Source: Aliihoeflea sp. 2WW (lineage in GTDB: Bacteria > Pseudomonadota > Alphaproteobacteria > Rhizobiales > Rhizobiaceae). From it: DNA of 64,000 bases. Where the stretch lies: positions 124,001 through 188,000 of the forward strand of contig NZ_AYOD01000035.1 in the NCBI RefSeq assembly GCF_000497755.1, read 5' to 3'. A program made the position numbers and the translations under genes. Below the pieces are notes generated by a model. It searched no databases, was not told the DNA's origin, and was given only the letters and a program-made list of their open reading frames with translations. Shown here in pieces: positions 52,031 to 61,224 of this stretch (its first letter is position 1; every line of letters begins with the position of its first letter).

Positions 52031-52477
52031 TTACCCTTGAGCTTCGAGCCATTTGCGGATCATCGCGAGGTCAGAAATCTCCCCGCGCAGCATAATCTGA
52101 AGCGCTGAAATACCGTTGAAGGCAGCGTTCGGCTTTCGAATCCACTTGTAACCCTGGGAAGGAGTTTTGAACAGGTATCGCAAACTTCCATGGATTCCCA
52201 TCAGGTCGGCCATTCTCGCCCGAAGATCTCGGTGAACCCGACCATGGGAGCCGTTCTTCCAACGCGCCCAAGTGTGTGGCGGCATGCCGCCCAACAGTGC
52301 GCAGGCTTCAAAGTCGGTCAGTTGCCAGACCTTGGCCAGGTTCACTGTCGCACGGGCCAGAGCGAGGGCCTCGTCATCGGTGATCAAAAGGCTATCCTCG
52401 TTTGCGGAGAGACTAACCAATCCTATGAACCCTTTCTGTCGCTGATCGCACATGCAAAGCTTCAAGTAGGCATTCAA
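52031..52477 (-). CDS. MbcA/ParS/Xre-type antitoxin-like protein, no RES toxin seen
   Basis: A 148-residue protein. It has a helix-turn-helix-like middle (DFEACALLGGMPPHTWARWK) and a C-terminal toxin-binding domain (PNAAFNGISALQIMLRGEIS, DLAMIRKWLEAQG) typical of MbcA/ParS antitoxins. Their partners are RES-domain toxins, usually next door, but none is present here. Start could also be the Met at 52453. May be a decayed pair or a free regulator. Confidence 0.7.
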   Translation of the reverse strand: MNAYLKLCMCDQRQKGFIGLVSLSANEDSLLITDDEALALARATVNLAKVWQLTDFEACALLGGMPPHTWARWKNGSHGRVHRDLRARMADLMGIHGSLRYLFKTPSQGYKWIRKPNAAFNGISALQIMLRGEISDLAMIRKWLEAQG

Positions 52478-52588
52478 GATCTGATCCGAACCCGGCTTGC
52501 AAGCCGGAGGATCTGCGCATGATCGCCTAGCAATTTAGAGCGATAGTAGCCCGAAACGGCCAGAATGCGCACGCAGGCTTGGACGAGA

Positions 52589-52855
52589 TCATCGAGCGTT
52601 GCGCCGACTACTCCATGTCCGGGATACCCCCGCTCGGAACAACGTGACCGGCTCGCCATACTCGCCGACGTCGACATTCGCTTCGCGGCTCCAAGCAATG
52701 ACGCCCGCGTGCTGATCGGCGAGGAGCTTTGCCTGTCTGACGGCACGGTCCTCTGACTGATAATCTTGCGGTCCGAATACGGTTTGAAGCTCGCCTGTAT
52801 CGTCGGGATCGAAGGCCATCACCACGATGAGTCTCGGGAGTTTCGTTTCACTCAT
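52589..52855 (-). CDS. Small conserved protein of the SOS peptidase cluster
   Basis: 88 residues ([60 protein letters not shown]). Function unknown; it is a frequent neighbour of YedK-type genes in alphaproteobacteria. Its start overlaps the upstream gene by 8 bp, so it belongs to the same transcript. Confidence 0.65.
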   Translation of the reverse strand: MSETKLPRLIVVMAFDPDDTGELQTVFGPQDYQSEDRAVRQAKLLADQHAGVIAWSREANVDVGEYGEPVTLFRAGVSRTWSSRRNAR

Positions 52856-53141
52856 CCCTTCGGTCCTTCCGCAGCCCACGCGCTTCATCGGCCGCGCGGA
52901 GAGGCTCTCCGGACATGGCGAAGGCGGCGGTGAGATAGTCGATGGCAGCCGAAATCGCCACGTCGTCCCAACCGGCAGCACGCGCCGCTTCGCGGACTTG
53001 GCGAAAGTTTGGCTCGGATGCATGCGCGCGCTGATTGTCGGCCATACGAAGCAGCGCGTAAACATATGGGTCCAGCGCGTCCGCACAGTCATGAAACCGC
53101 TCGGGATCAAGCACGGATCGACTGGGCGGCTTGATCTTCAT
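52848..53141 (-). CDS. Small conserved protein of the SOS peptidase cluster
   Basis: 97 residues ([40 protein letters not shown]), helical. No domain recognised. It overlaps the peptidase stop by ATGA (53138-53141) and the next gene by 8 bp, so the three are a transcriptional and translational unit, probably SOS-induced. Confidence 0.65.
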   Translation of the reverse strand: MKIKPPSRSVLDPERFHDCADALDPYVYALLRMADNQRAHASEPNFRQVREAARAAGWDDVAISAAIDYLTAAFAMSGEPLRAADEARGLRKDRRDE

Positions 53142-53854
53142 GCAGCGACCTCAACGAGCTGATCGTCTGGCAGCGGCCGTTGCAGCGCCTTTGCTTCGTC
53201 CCATGGCGCGCGTAGCCAAATGTCGATCTCCTCTGCGGTCTTGAGAATTACCGGCATGGCCTTGGGGTGGATCGGAGCGACGACTGCGTTCGGCTCGGTC
53301 GTGAGAAACGCAAAGATGTCGGCTGTCACCGTGCCTTCCTTCGCCTTGCGCACACCCGTCCAATTAGTCCACATGCCCGCAAAGACGAAAAGCGGCTTCA
53401 TCTGATCGATGGCGAACCAGTGCAGCGGAAGTCTGCCGTCCGGTCCGCGCAAGGTGCTGTATTCCGAGAATGAGGTCGCAGGCACGACGCATCGGCTTTC
53501 GACCCCTTGCCACGGTCGCCAGTGCGGTGAGGTCAGGTTACGCACATTGGTCGTGCCGATGTCTGGTTCCAACGCCAGCAGGCGCTTAATCTCCTCGTCG
53601 TCGATGTCCTTGCCTTTGGCCCTCATCTTCTCGACCCGCTTCACGGTCGCGTCAAAGATCGCCTTCTTCGACGACGGCATTCCCCAGCGCGCACGAACCA
53701 ACTCACGCTCACCATCCATACCTTGCCGCACGATGGGGGCTGGATAGTCGGGATAGATATCTTGCGGCTCGAGGTTGCCGACGCGGTTCGTCATCGCGCG
53801 CGTCAGTTCGAGAATCGCCTGCGGGCCAATGGTGATATTGTAGAGATTGCACAA
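53138..53854 (-). CDS. SOS response-associated peptidase (YedK/HMCES family)
   Basis: A 238-residue SRAP protein. In the family the N-terminal Cys (here Cys2, MCNLYN) crosslinks to abasic sites in ssDNA and shields them. Other family features are visible: [42 protein letters not shown] and the active-site His in [12 protein letters not shown]. Leftward transcription from the LexA box at 54127. Confidence 0.92.
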   Translation of the reverse strand: MCNLYNITIGPQAILELTRAMTNRVGNLEPQDIYPDYPAPIVRQGMDGERELVRARWGMPSSKKAIFDATVKRVEKMRAKGKDIDDEEIKRLLALEPDIGTTNVRNLTSPHWRPWQGVESRCVVPATSFSEYSTLRGPDGRLPLHWFAIDQMKPLFVFAGMWTNWTGVRKAKEGTVTADIFAFLTTEPNAVVAPIHPKAMPVILKTAEEIDIWLRAPWDEAKALQRPLPDDQLVEVAA

Positions 53855-53869
53855 GGCACGTCCCTCCCG

Positions 53870-54067
53870 TCAGCCGTTGGCCAGCTGCATCGGGACGGTC
53901 TCGCCAAGCGCGCGATGCTCGCCACAATACCACCGTGGCTCCGCGCGCCCGGTCGAAAAGCCAAAGCTCCCCCAGCGCGAGCACCCGGGATGGGTGCACC
54001 AATGCTCGAAGATGCCTGCTGGCGTCTGTGGCAGGTATGGGACGGCCTGTGGTTCATCGGCAATCAT
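53870..54067 (-). CDS. Hypothetical Cys/His-rich small protein
   Basis: 65 residues from MIADEPQAVPYLPQTPAGIF. CTHPGC and later CGEHRA suggest a small zinc-binding fold (CxxxxC/CxxH). No named family. Divergent from umuD, 60 bp from the LexA box, and 15 bp upstream of the peptidase gene, so likely SOS-controlled. Confidence 0.55.
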   Translation of the reverse strand: MIADEPQAVPYLPQTPAGIFEHWCTHPGCSRWGSFGFSTGRAEPRWYCGEHRALGETVPMQLANG

Positions 54068-54126
54068 CGACAGCTTCCTTCGCTTCGACGCAAGGTAAGA
54101 CACAGGATGGCTAGTCGTGCAAGTTT

Positions 54127-54141
54127 GTTCGCGTTATGTTC
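54127..54141. promoter_or_regulatory. LexA (SOS) box between divergent umuDC and the SRAP cluster
   Basis: GTTC-GCGTTAT-GTTC, an exact GTTC-N7-GTTC match. It ends 6 bp before the umuD start at 54148 and 60 bp from the first leftward gene, so one box could control both directions. Confidence 0.85.
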
Positions 54142-54147
54142 GCATTC

Positions 54148-54579
54148 ATGCTCAGCCCCGTCCGCATTCCCAACATCATCGACCGCCGGTCTTATCGGCT
54201 GGTCAGCATCAATGTCGCGGCCGGGTTTCCATCGCCTGCTGCCGACGATCAGGAAGATACGGTCGATCCCTTCGCGTGGGTCGTTCGGCACGAGAGCGCA
54301 ACGTTCTGGTGGCGGGTGTCGGGCGACAGCCTTGTCGATGAGGGCATCTTCGACGGTGACCTGATCGCGGTGGACAAGGCGGGCAAGGCACGGCCGGGCC
54401 GCATCGTGCTGGCGGTGGTGGAGGGTGGGGTCACGGTCAAAGTGATTGAGCGGCGCGACGGCGAACTGTGGCTGATGCCGCGCTCGCGCAAGCAGAACTA
54501 TGCACCGATCCGCATGACCGAGGACTGCGAGATCTGGGGCGTTGTCGCCGGGGTCGTGCGGCGCTACCCGGTCGAATGA
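54148..54579 (+). CDS. umuD: UmuD-like S24 peptidase
   Basis: A 143-residue UmuD-like protein from MLSPVRIPNIIDRRSYRLVS. It carries a cleavage site of UmuD form, AAGFPSPAAD (compare CGFPSPAAD in E. coli), the Ser in VSGDSLVDEGIFDGD and the Lys in VTVKVIERRDGELWLMPR, which together are the Ser-Lys dyad. RecA-stimulated self-cleavage would yield UmuD'. 3 bp before umuC; LexA box overlaps its start region. Confidence 0.9.
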   Translation: MLSPVRIPNIIDRRSYRLVSINVAAGFPSPAADDQEDTVDPFAWVVRHESATFWWRVSGDSLVDEGIFDGDLIAVDKAGKARPGRIVLAVVEGGVTVKVIERRDGELWLMPRSRKQNYAPIRMTEDCEIWGVVAGVVRRYPVE

Positions 54580-54582
54580 ATC

Positions 54583-55860
54583 ATGGCCGATCCGCTGGCC
54601 CTGATCGACTGCAACAACTTCTACGTCTCCTGCGAGCGCGTGTTTGACCAGGGGCTGGTCGGCGTGCCCGTGGTGGTGCTTTCCAATAACGACGGCTGCG
54701 CCGTTGCCCGATCCGACGAGGCCAAAGCCCTCGGAATCAAGATGGGCGAGCCGCTGCACCTCTTCCGCGACAAGGTCGAGCGCAACGGCATCAAGGTGCT
54801 GTCGTCCAACTACACGCTCTATGGAGACATGAGCCGTCGGGTGGTCGGCGCGCTCCATGCCTTCTCGCCATCGCTGGAGGTCTATTCGATTGACGAGACC
54901 TTCGTTGATCTGTCCGGCTTCGGCGGCCGTATGGTGGGTCAGGCGCGCGACATGCGTCAGTCCGTGCGGCAACTGACAGGCATTCCGACCTGCGTCGGCA
55001 TCGGCCCGACCAAGACACTCGCCAAGCTCGCCAACCATGTCGCGAAGAAGAACCCTGTCTTCGCCGGCGTCTGCGACATGATGGACGCCACGATCCGAGC
55101 GGTCTGCTTGCCTCACATTGCGGTTGGCGAAGTCTGGGGCGTCGGTCGTCGCACCGAGGCCAAGCTGCTTGCACAGGGCGTCAATACCGTCGCCGATCTG
55201 CGGGACATGCCAATGGCACTTGCGCGCAAGGTCGGCACGGTCGTCCTGGAGCGAACGGTCGCCGAGCTGAACGGCGTGCGATGTCTCGACGTTGAAGAGG
55301 TCGAACCACAGCGCAAAGGCATGGCCGTCACGCGCTCGCCCGGAACGCCGATCACGGACATCGACACGATGGGCCGGGTGATCACCGCTCACGCCACGCG
55401 TGCTGCCGAGAAGCTGCGCCGTCATGGTCTGGTCGCCGGAACCCTTACCGTCTTCTACCACACCAACCCGCATCGGCCGGACCGCCCGCAGCGCCATGCC
55501 AGCAAGTCGATGGCGCTCAAACCGATGTCGGCGGACACGTTCGATCTGGTCGAAACGGCGATGCGATGCTTGCGAGCGTCATGGCGCACCGATCGGCCCT
55601 TTGGCTTCACCAAGGCAGGCGTCATCCTCGACGATCTGCTGCGGCCAGACGACGCTCCGCAGATGCTGTTTGCACCTGCCCGGCCACGTGACGGCCGCCT
55701 GATGGATGCGCTTGATCAGGTCAATGATCGCTTCGGTATGAAATCGCTCGTGCTGGCCAGCGAAGGGTTTCGCGACAAGAGCTGGCACCTTAAGGCTGAA
55801 ATGCGAACGCCGCGATACACGACGCGGTTGGCGGACCTGCCAGTTATAGTAGCGTCGTAA
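54583..55860 (+). CDS. umuC: UmuC, Y-family translesion polymerase (Pol V catalytic subunit)
   Basis: A 425-residue Y-family polymerase with an intact catalytic site: [15 protein letters not shown] (Asp, first acidic motif) and [12 protein letters not shown] (Asp-Glu). Thumb and little-finger regions follow, with a C-terminal DUF4113-like segment ([20 protein letters not shown]). Together with the preceding umuD it forms a Pol V-type operon. A second mutagenic polymerase system besides imuABC. Confidence 0.93.
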   Translation: MADPLALIDCNNFYVSCERVFDQGLVGVPVVVLSNNDGCAVARSDEAKALGIKMGEPLHLFRDKVERNGIKVLSSNYTLYGDMSRRVVGALHAFSPSLEVYSIDETFVDLSGFGGRMVGQARDMRQSVRQLTGIPTCVGIGPTKTLAKLANHVAKKNPVFAGVCDMMDATIRAVCLPHIAVGEVWGVGRRTEAKLLAQGVNTVADLRDMPMALARKVGTVVLERTVAELNGVRCLDVEEVEPQRKGMAVTRSPGTPITDIDTMGRVITAHATRAAEKLRRHGLVAGTLTVFYHTNPHRPDRPQRHASKSMALKPMSADTFDLVETAMRCLRASWRTDRPFGFTKAGVILDDLLRPDDAPQMLFAPARPRDGRLMDALDQVNDRFGMKSLVLASEGFRDKSWHLKAEMRTPRYTTRLADLPVIVAS

Positions 55861-56023
55861 GAACGTCCGCTACCGAGCCTAAAATGAGCTGGAAACCGAT
55901 TTCCGATTGATACTGCCGTGACGTCTCACTCGGGGTGGTTTTCTGCCCGACTGCTTCTGGAAGACAAAGCCAGGAAAGCGGTCATTCACGCGATGAGTTA
56001 GCTGCTCACGGATATAACGCTTA

Positions 56024-57748
56024 CTACGAAGCTGGCTCCTCTTCGCCCGGGTCTTCACTACCAAGCAAATTATCGTACATGGCGTCCGTGAAAGGGCGCA
56101 TAAACTCATAGATCTGGCCGTACTGATCTGCTTTCAGAAGGTGATAGGCCTCATCGAGTTCGATCACCTTATCGAAACGGAACGTCGTCGGCGCTTCCAC
56201 AGCCAGTATGACCTGCATGTCAGCCGGCAATTTCGTGGCGATATAGTTGATCATGACCGGTAAGTTCGTTGCGTCCTGTCCTTGTTGCTGGGGTGAGTCT
56301 ATGACCGCAGGCATGGAAAACGAACCGTATTCACTTCGTGAAGTGTGCCAGAGAGCTGCGTAGTACGCCAATATGGACCTCGGCCCGCCGCTCCCGGAAA
56401 GCTTTGGGCGACTGGTCAGCTTCATTCTCTTGGTCTCAACGGGCGGCATATTGAGCGTCTGCAACGCAGCCGCATAAGACGTCCGGAAAATAGAAAGGAT
56501 ATCCTTGGACCTCTTTGTGCTGGTCAGTTCGCCGAGCTGCGCGATTAAGCTGTCGATCGCGATCACCAAGGGATTGATCTTCGCTTCGAGCTCAACCAGT
56601 TCGGCCTCGAAGGCAGCAAACGCAGATTCGGCACCCATGGCTCGGACAATATCGTCCAGCCGCAGATCGCCGCGTCGCGTCTCGAGAATGGCCGAAATCC
56701 GATTGTAGTTGTCGTCGAGTATCCTGAGACGAGCCTTTGATTTCTGCAGGTTATCGTTTGCCTTTCGAGAATCCTCTTTCAATTGAACAGCGAGACTTCG
56801 AAGGATGCGAGCATCCTCGGAATAGCGCAGGATGTCCATGAAGGTCTTGTCATGCTCGGCATGACAGACAGGGCAGACCAGCACCTCGTGGGACTCTGTT
56901 TTCAGATACGCGGCATCACTGTCGTATTGAGCTAGAGCCTGCTCCGCCATTTTGACTTGGAGGTTAAGGCTTTCGGCGGTTTCCTTCTCCCGTACGAGCG
57001 TGTTCCTGAGTTGCTCCTGCTCGGCGTTCAGCGCCGTGATCTCTTCTGTTAGCCGCGCGATGTCTTGGTCGAAGACGTCCGGTATCGTCTTCGGACCATC
57101 GAAGGGCACGGTCTTGCCGAACCGCTCCTTGATGCTTTTGATGACCTTCTCTTCGCCTCTAAGCTCGGCGAGTTCCTTCTGGCGGACCACCTTCTGCGAA
57201 TTGAGCTCATAATAGGCCGGTGGTTTGATGCCCGTGAAATACTCAAGCACGGAGTCGACCGGCTTTCTATACTGCTGCAAGTTGGCAAACGTCGACCAGG
57301 TAGCGAGCCAGCTTCCATCCTGGTTGATGTAGAAGGGCAGGAAGAATGTTCTCGCATCCCCCGTCACCGACTTTAGTTGCTGGTCCGTAAGAACCAAGTT
57401 GAACCCAACGAGGTCAGCAAATCTACGACCCCAGTCGGTCGCATTAGCGGAAGCGAAATCCAGATTTCCGTCAGCGTCGAAAAGTCCGCGGTGATTGTGT
57501 TGCTGGACGACATAATAGCCCACGTCGTCAATGGAAAATTCAACCAGAACGGCCGCGTCCTTGCTCCATCGATCAAGTTCGCCGGTGGGAAAGGCTCCGA
57601 GGGCAGTGAAGAGTGACTTAATCAGGCTCGATTTGCCGGTGTGGTTCATCCCCACCAACAACGTCTTTTTCGGACTGAAGCTCTCCGACCTTGCCCGCTG
57701 CTCGCTTTCTGAGAGCAACCATATGCTTTTGAATCTGAAGTTTTTCAT
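56024..57748 (-). CDS. LmuB-like SMC/Rad50-type ATPase with zinc hook (Lamassu)
   Basis: 574 residues. Walker A GMNHTGKS at 33-40, coiled coils with a Rad50-like zinc hook CPVC (Cys292, Cys295; VCPVCHAEHD), ABC signature SGSGGPRS (451-458) and Walker B-like VIDSPQQQG (482-490), where the usual Asp-Glu pair reads Asp-Ser. Pairing with the DUF4297 nuclease gene 33 bp upstream is the Lamassu layout (LmuA + LmuB). No LmuC is seen. It would sense DNA ends or replication intermediates and release the nuclease, by analogy. Confidence 0.82.
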   Translation of the reverse strand: MKNFRFKSIWLLSESEQRARSESFSPKKTLLVGMNHTGKSSLIKSLFTALGAFPTGELDRWSKDAAVLVEFSIDDVGYYVVQQHNHRGLFDADGNLDFASANATDWGRRFADLVGFNLVLTDQQLKSVTGDARTFFLPFYINQDGSWLATWSTFANLQQYRKPVDSVLEYFTGIKPPAYYELNSQKVVRQKELAELRGEEKVIKSIKERFGKTVPFDGPKTIPDVFDQDIARLTEEITALNAEQEQLRNTLVREKETAESLNLQVKMAEQALAQYDSDAAYLKTESHEVLVCPVCHAEHDKTFMDILRYSEDARILRSLAVQLKEDSRKANDNLQKSKARLRILDDNYNRISAILETRRGDLRLDDIVRAMGAESAFAAFEAELVELEAKINPLVIAIDSLIAQLGELTSTKRSKDILSIFRTSYAAALQTLNMPPVETKRMKLTSRPKLSGSGGPRSILAYYAALWHTSRSEYGSFSMPAVIDSPQQQGQDATNLPVMINYIATKLPADMQVILAVEAPTTFRFDKVIELDEAYHLLKADQYGQIYEFMRPFTDAMYDNLLGSEDPGEEEPAS

Positions 57749-57781
57749 ATGATTTTGTCCGTAGGCTCCTGACGAGGCGCG

Positions 57782-58939
57782 CTAGCTCAGGTCCACGCAT
57801 TGCACGATCGCTTTCAGCAAAAAATGAGCTTGAAGTTCGGCCTTCTTGGCCGAGGGAAATTCCGCTCGGAGATGGCTCGTCCCGCTTTCGAAAACAGGCA
57901 TGAGATTCGTGCCGATCTTGTTGATCCCTAGCCACGCATCGCAGCAGGCTGAAATTTCGACGTCGGCAGGCAGTGGGCTCCCGAACAGCTTCCGGCTGAA
58001 TATCGCAGTGGCCGCCGCACGTATCTGCGAAATCTCCCAGAATACAAGCCCTTCCTTCGCGAGCTGGTCCAGCCATTGCTTAAGATGGAATTCTATGTCG
58101 GGGGTTTGCTGGAGGTCCCCCAGCGCGGCGTTCAGCTGTTCCAAGCTATAGCCGTGCCTCGACTTCATTTCCTCTATTGTCGTGGCCTTCGCCGTCTTCG
58201 CTCCAAGCGGGCCGAGCTTGGCCAGCAGGCTTTCGACGAAAGACCGAGCCTGTCCGGCATGCAAGGGGCTCACCTTGTCCAGGTACTGGTGCACGATGCC
58301 TATTGTATAGGTCTGCGCGTCGTCCACAGGTACGTCGACCTTTTCGAGCAAAACCTTCGACAAGTCAGCTTTCGCACTGCCTGACTTGTGCACGGTGTCG
58401 AGCGCGGCCTGCAGCAGATCGGTGAAATGCGAGGGGAGTTCGGAAAGCGCGACAGGGAGGGACGTTGCGACGTTGCCGCCCGAAGAGAGCACAAGATTGC
58501 ATCCCGCGTTGGAAATAAAACTTCCCGAATTTTCCAAGGTCTTGAAACTGGCGAGTGAGGCAAAGAGCTTTCCGAGTGGACTGTCGGCGACCCCATCAAG
58601 AGGCTTCGTTTTCCTGACCTTGCTCTTCGCCTTCTTTGAAGGATCGTTGGGGACATGCAGGTTGGTGAGCGAAGCCCACGTCCATTCCATGCGATCCTTC
58701 TTTTTAACTTGAAAGACTTCTATGCTCGTCGGGGCAGAAGAAGAGTTTAGTATGGCGACGTCTTGGACGGCCTCAAATAGAAACAGGAAGTCGATCGCGC
58801 CCTTTTCCTTCAAAGCGAACATTTTCACGATCGCCCAGTTCTTCTGAAATTCAATTCCCTTCTGATTGTGAGCGCCGCCACTTTCTGCGGTGTCGGGATC
58901 GCCTATGGCCAGCACGACTTCGTCTAACGCAGTGCTCAA
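57782..58939 (-). CDS. LmuA-like DUF4297/Cap4-type nuclease (Lamassu effector)
   Basis: 385 residues. The N-terminal DUF4297-type nuclease shows as GGAHNQKGIEFQKNWAIVKM, then FLFLFEAVQDVAILN and the catalytic ExQxK motif IEVFQVKKKD (Glu74, Gln77, Lys79). C-terminus has no recognised domain. First gene of a two-gene unit with the SMC ATPase. This resembles the simpler Lamassu form. GC is visibly lower than in the neighbouring SOS genes, suggesting horizontal gain. Confidence 0.8.
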   Translation of the reverse strand: MSTALDEVVLAIGDPDTAESGGAHNQKGIEFQKNWAIVKMFALKEKGAIDFLFLFEAVQDVAILNSSSAPTSIEVFQVKKKDRMEWTWASLTNLHVPNDPSKKAKSKVRKTKPLDGVADSPLGKLFASLASFKTLENSGSFISNAGCNLVLSSGGNVATSLPVALSELPSHFTDLLQAALDTVHKSGSAKADLSKVLLEKVDVPVDDAQTYTIGIVHQYLDKVSPLHAGQARSFVESLLAKLGPLGAKTAKATTIEEMKSRHGYSLEQLNAALGDLQQTPDIEFHLKQWLDQLAKEGLVFWEISQIRAAATAIFSRKLFGSPLPADVEISACCDAWLGINKIGTNLMPVFESGTSHLRAEFPSAKKAELQAHFLLKAIVQCVDLS

Positions 58940-59493
58940 CTAAAACGCCCCCTCCGCATATTCAATGCAACCTATGTCCACACTCTGCCGTGGGTCAAGA
59001 AACTCCTTGCCAAATGCTAGAAGTGGGATGTCAACGCTAGTGACCAGACCACGTTCGAACTCGCTCGAGCGGTTGTCGCGAGCTAAAGGGAAGGCAAGTT
59101 TCGGGAGGCGTCAGGGACGAGGTAAACGTCCGCAATGGGGTCGTTACCCGCCAGTCCCCGGGCACGGTGCGCCGCGTGCGCCGCGTGCGCCTGAATGACC
59201 TGCACGGGGTGCGAAGCTGCCAGTCTGCTTCGTAGCGCACCTACGCGGTTAGGCGACGTGCGGCTCACGGTGGCGTTGCCGAAGCGCTGGTCGTTATTGC
59301 CCGCAGAAGCGTCGGGAGGTCTCCGGGCCGGCCAAGCGCCTCGCGCTTGACGATTCAGAGGGACTGCATTCGTCTCAAATTATTCCGGGGCCAACACTGA
59401 GTTTAGCCAAACGGCAGGCTGGATGGCGTTTCCCTTGGCGTCAACTTCAGCTAGATTTGCTTCGCGTGTGGCAAGAAAATTGGCGGGCAAGTA
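58940..59493. other. Intergenic region between divergent Lamassu and caspase genes
   Basis: About 550 bp with no supported gene. It holds a small tandem repeat (GTGCGCCGC, about 2.8 copies, 59167-59191) and should contain the promoters of both flanking systems. No LexA box seen. Confidence 0.4.
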
Positions 59494-60954
59494 ATGAAAC
59501 GGAACATGGCGGCTTTGGTTATCGGTAATGCCAACTACATCAAAGGTAGCGTTCTCAAGAACCCCGCAAATGACGCCGTCGACATTGCTGCCAAGCTAAA
59601 ATCATATGGCTTTCATACCATCGAAACCAAAGATGCAACGCATAAGGAAATGGACAAAAGTCTCAAAGAATTCAAGAAACTTCTTGAAGACAATGAGGTG
59701 GGTCTGTTCTTTTTTGCGGGTCATGGAATGCAAATTGACGGACGAAACTACCTGCTCGCAACCGATACCGATAATGCTGACGAGACCGAGGCGAAGCACA
59801 GCTCGCTCGCGCTCGACAAGGTGATCGAGGTAATGGAGAAATCGCCCGCATCCACCAAGATCATCATCCTTGATGCCTGCAGAGACAATCCGTGGGAGCG
59901 GGCTTGGAACCGAACGGCGGCGACGCGCGGCTTGGCCTCAGTCTACGCGCCGAAGGGCACGATCATTGGCTTCGCGACCTCGCCCGGTGAGTTAGCGTCA
60001 GATGGCAAGGGGCGCAACGGCACCTATACCGCGGCACTTCTCCAGCACATCGACGAGCCGGACTGCACGATCGAAACGATGTTCAAGCAGGTCCGGAACA
60101 CAGTCGCGGCAGAAACCCGGGGCAAGCAGACCTCCTGGGAACACACATCGCTCTCGGGAAACTTTTTCTTCAACCTGAGCCTTGGAAAGGTGGTGACGAC
60201 CTACAGTGAGACTTCGCTCGCCGACGCTTTGTTCGTGGTCGATGAAACCAAGCCGTCGCACAAGATAATCAAGGGCCTCAAGAGTCACAATTGGTACACG
60301 CAGAACGACGCTCTCGGTCGCCTCAGCGACAAGAGTGTGAAGAAGATGGCCGACAACAATCTATTCGTGCTGGGGCGCAACATCTACCAAGCCGCGTGCG
60401 GAGGGTCGAACTCGGCCATCGCCTATGTCGGGTCGTTTTTTGAGATGACATCCGGATACCCGAAGGAGAAGCGCAAGGCGCTCCTTGACGGTATGCTGTT
60501 CGAAGTGTTTTTCGATCCGCAGGCGAAGCTCAGGCCAAAGATCAAGGCCAATCTGTTCAATGATCTGTTCGAGCTGCGTAGGCACACGGCCCTGCGAGAA
60601 AGCTTCGAGTTCCTCGCTGAGACGCTTGTCGCGTCGCGTGGTGAGTTCTACGTGCTACCCGGCCGCGGCCACGAGTTGGCGGTCACGGTCGCGACGACGA
60701 AGGTAAAGGATACCTATCGGGTCGATGCCGTCTATGTCGATGGCACCGATGTTCTTCGTCCCGAAGGCGAGGAGTGGGCGACCGACGACGAGGAAGGGAG
60801 ACTCTACTCCCGCAAGACGGCGGCCGACCTTAAGGAACAGCTCTCCCAAGAGTTGGTTGTCCCTAGTCGCTCGCTAAAGATTACCTACACGCCGCCTGAG
60901 GCGGCGGCGGGCGAGATCAAGGTTCCGCTCGGATATACCGTCAGGAAGGCCTAA
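59494..60954 (+). CDS. Caspase-like peptidase (C14) with C-terminal unknown region
   Basis: 486 residues. Residues 1-230 form a caspase/metacaspase domain: MAALVIGNANY start, catalytic His77 in FFFAGHGMQ and Cys129 in ILDACRDNP. The C-terminal 250 residues match no domain I recognise (DALFVVDETKPSHKIIKGLK; KRKALLDGMLFEVFFDPQAK). Bacterial caspase-like proteins often act as effectors of abortive-infection systems. No partner gene lies directly beside it, so it is a solitary candidate. Confidence 0.82.
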   Translation: MKRNMAALVIGNANYIKGSVLKNPANDAVDIAAKLKSYGFHTIETKDATHKEMDKSLKEFKKLLEDNEVGLFFFAGHGMQIDGRNYLLATDTDNADETEAKHSSLALDKVIEVMEKSPASTKIIILDACRDNPWERAWNRTAATRGLASVYAPKGTIIGFATSPGELASDGKGRNGTYTAALLQHIDEPDCTIETMFKQVRNTVAAETRGKQTSWEHTSLSGNFFFNLSLGKVVTTYSETSLADALFVVDETKPSHKIIKGLKSHNWYTQNDALGRLSDKSVKKMADNNLFVLGRNIYQAACGGSNSAIAYVGSFFEMTSGYPKEKRKALLDGMLFEVFFDPQAKLRPKIKANLFNDLFELRRHTALRESFEFLAETLVASRGEFYVLPGRGHELAVTVATTKVKDTYRVDAVYVDGTDVLRPEGEEWATDDEEGRLYSRKTAADLKEQLSQELVVPSRSLKITYTPPEAAAGEIKVPLGYTVRKA

Positions 60955-61224
60955 CGCTCCGGTCGCGTCGGTAAGGTATCCCTTCCTATTGCGGAAGCGC
61001 TTGATGACGAACGTCCGCTTTTCACCATTGCGGAGAGTTGGCTGAGCGTCCGACTTTGGGGTCCGGAAGCCGTCATTTAGATTCGTTCTTCGACCGGAGT
61101 TTTTCGGCCCGCCACCCATATGCCAGCGATCTTGAAAACTACCCTTGATTTGGCGCAGGGGCACCTTCCGAACTATGCGCAAAAAAAGTTTCCTCAACCG
61201 GTCGCGTCCATAAGGACATACGGG

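Noticed and set aside
54064-55497. Leftward open frame of 477 codons over umuDC
   Set aside because: Antisense of umuD and umuC, which have intact catalytic motifs; composition is typical of a GC-rich shadow frame.
59167-59191. GTGCGCCGC tandem repeat
   Set aside because: Under three short copies in a GC-rich stretch; likely chance or slippage, no function indicated.
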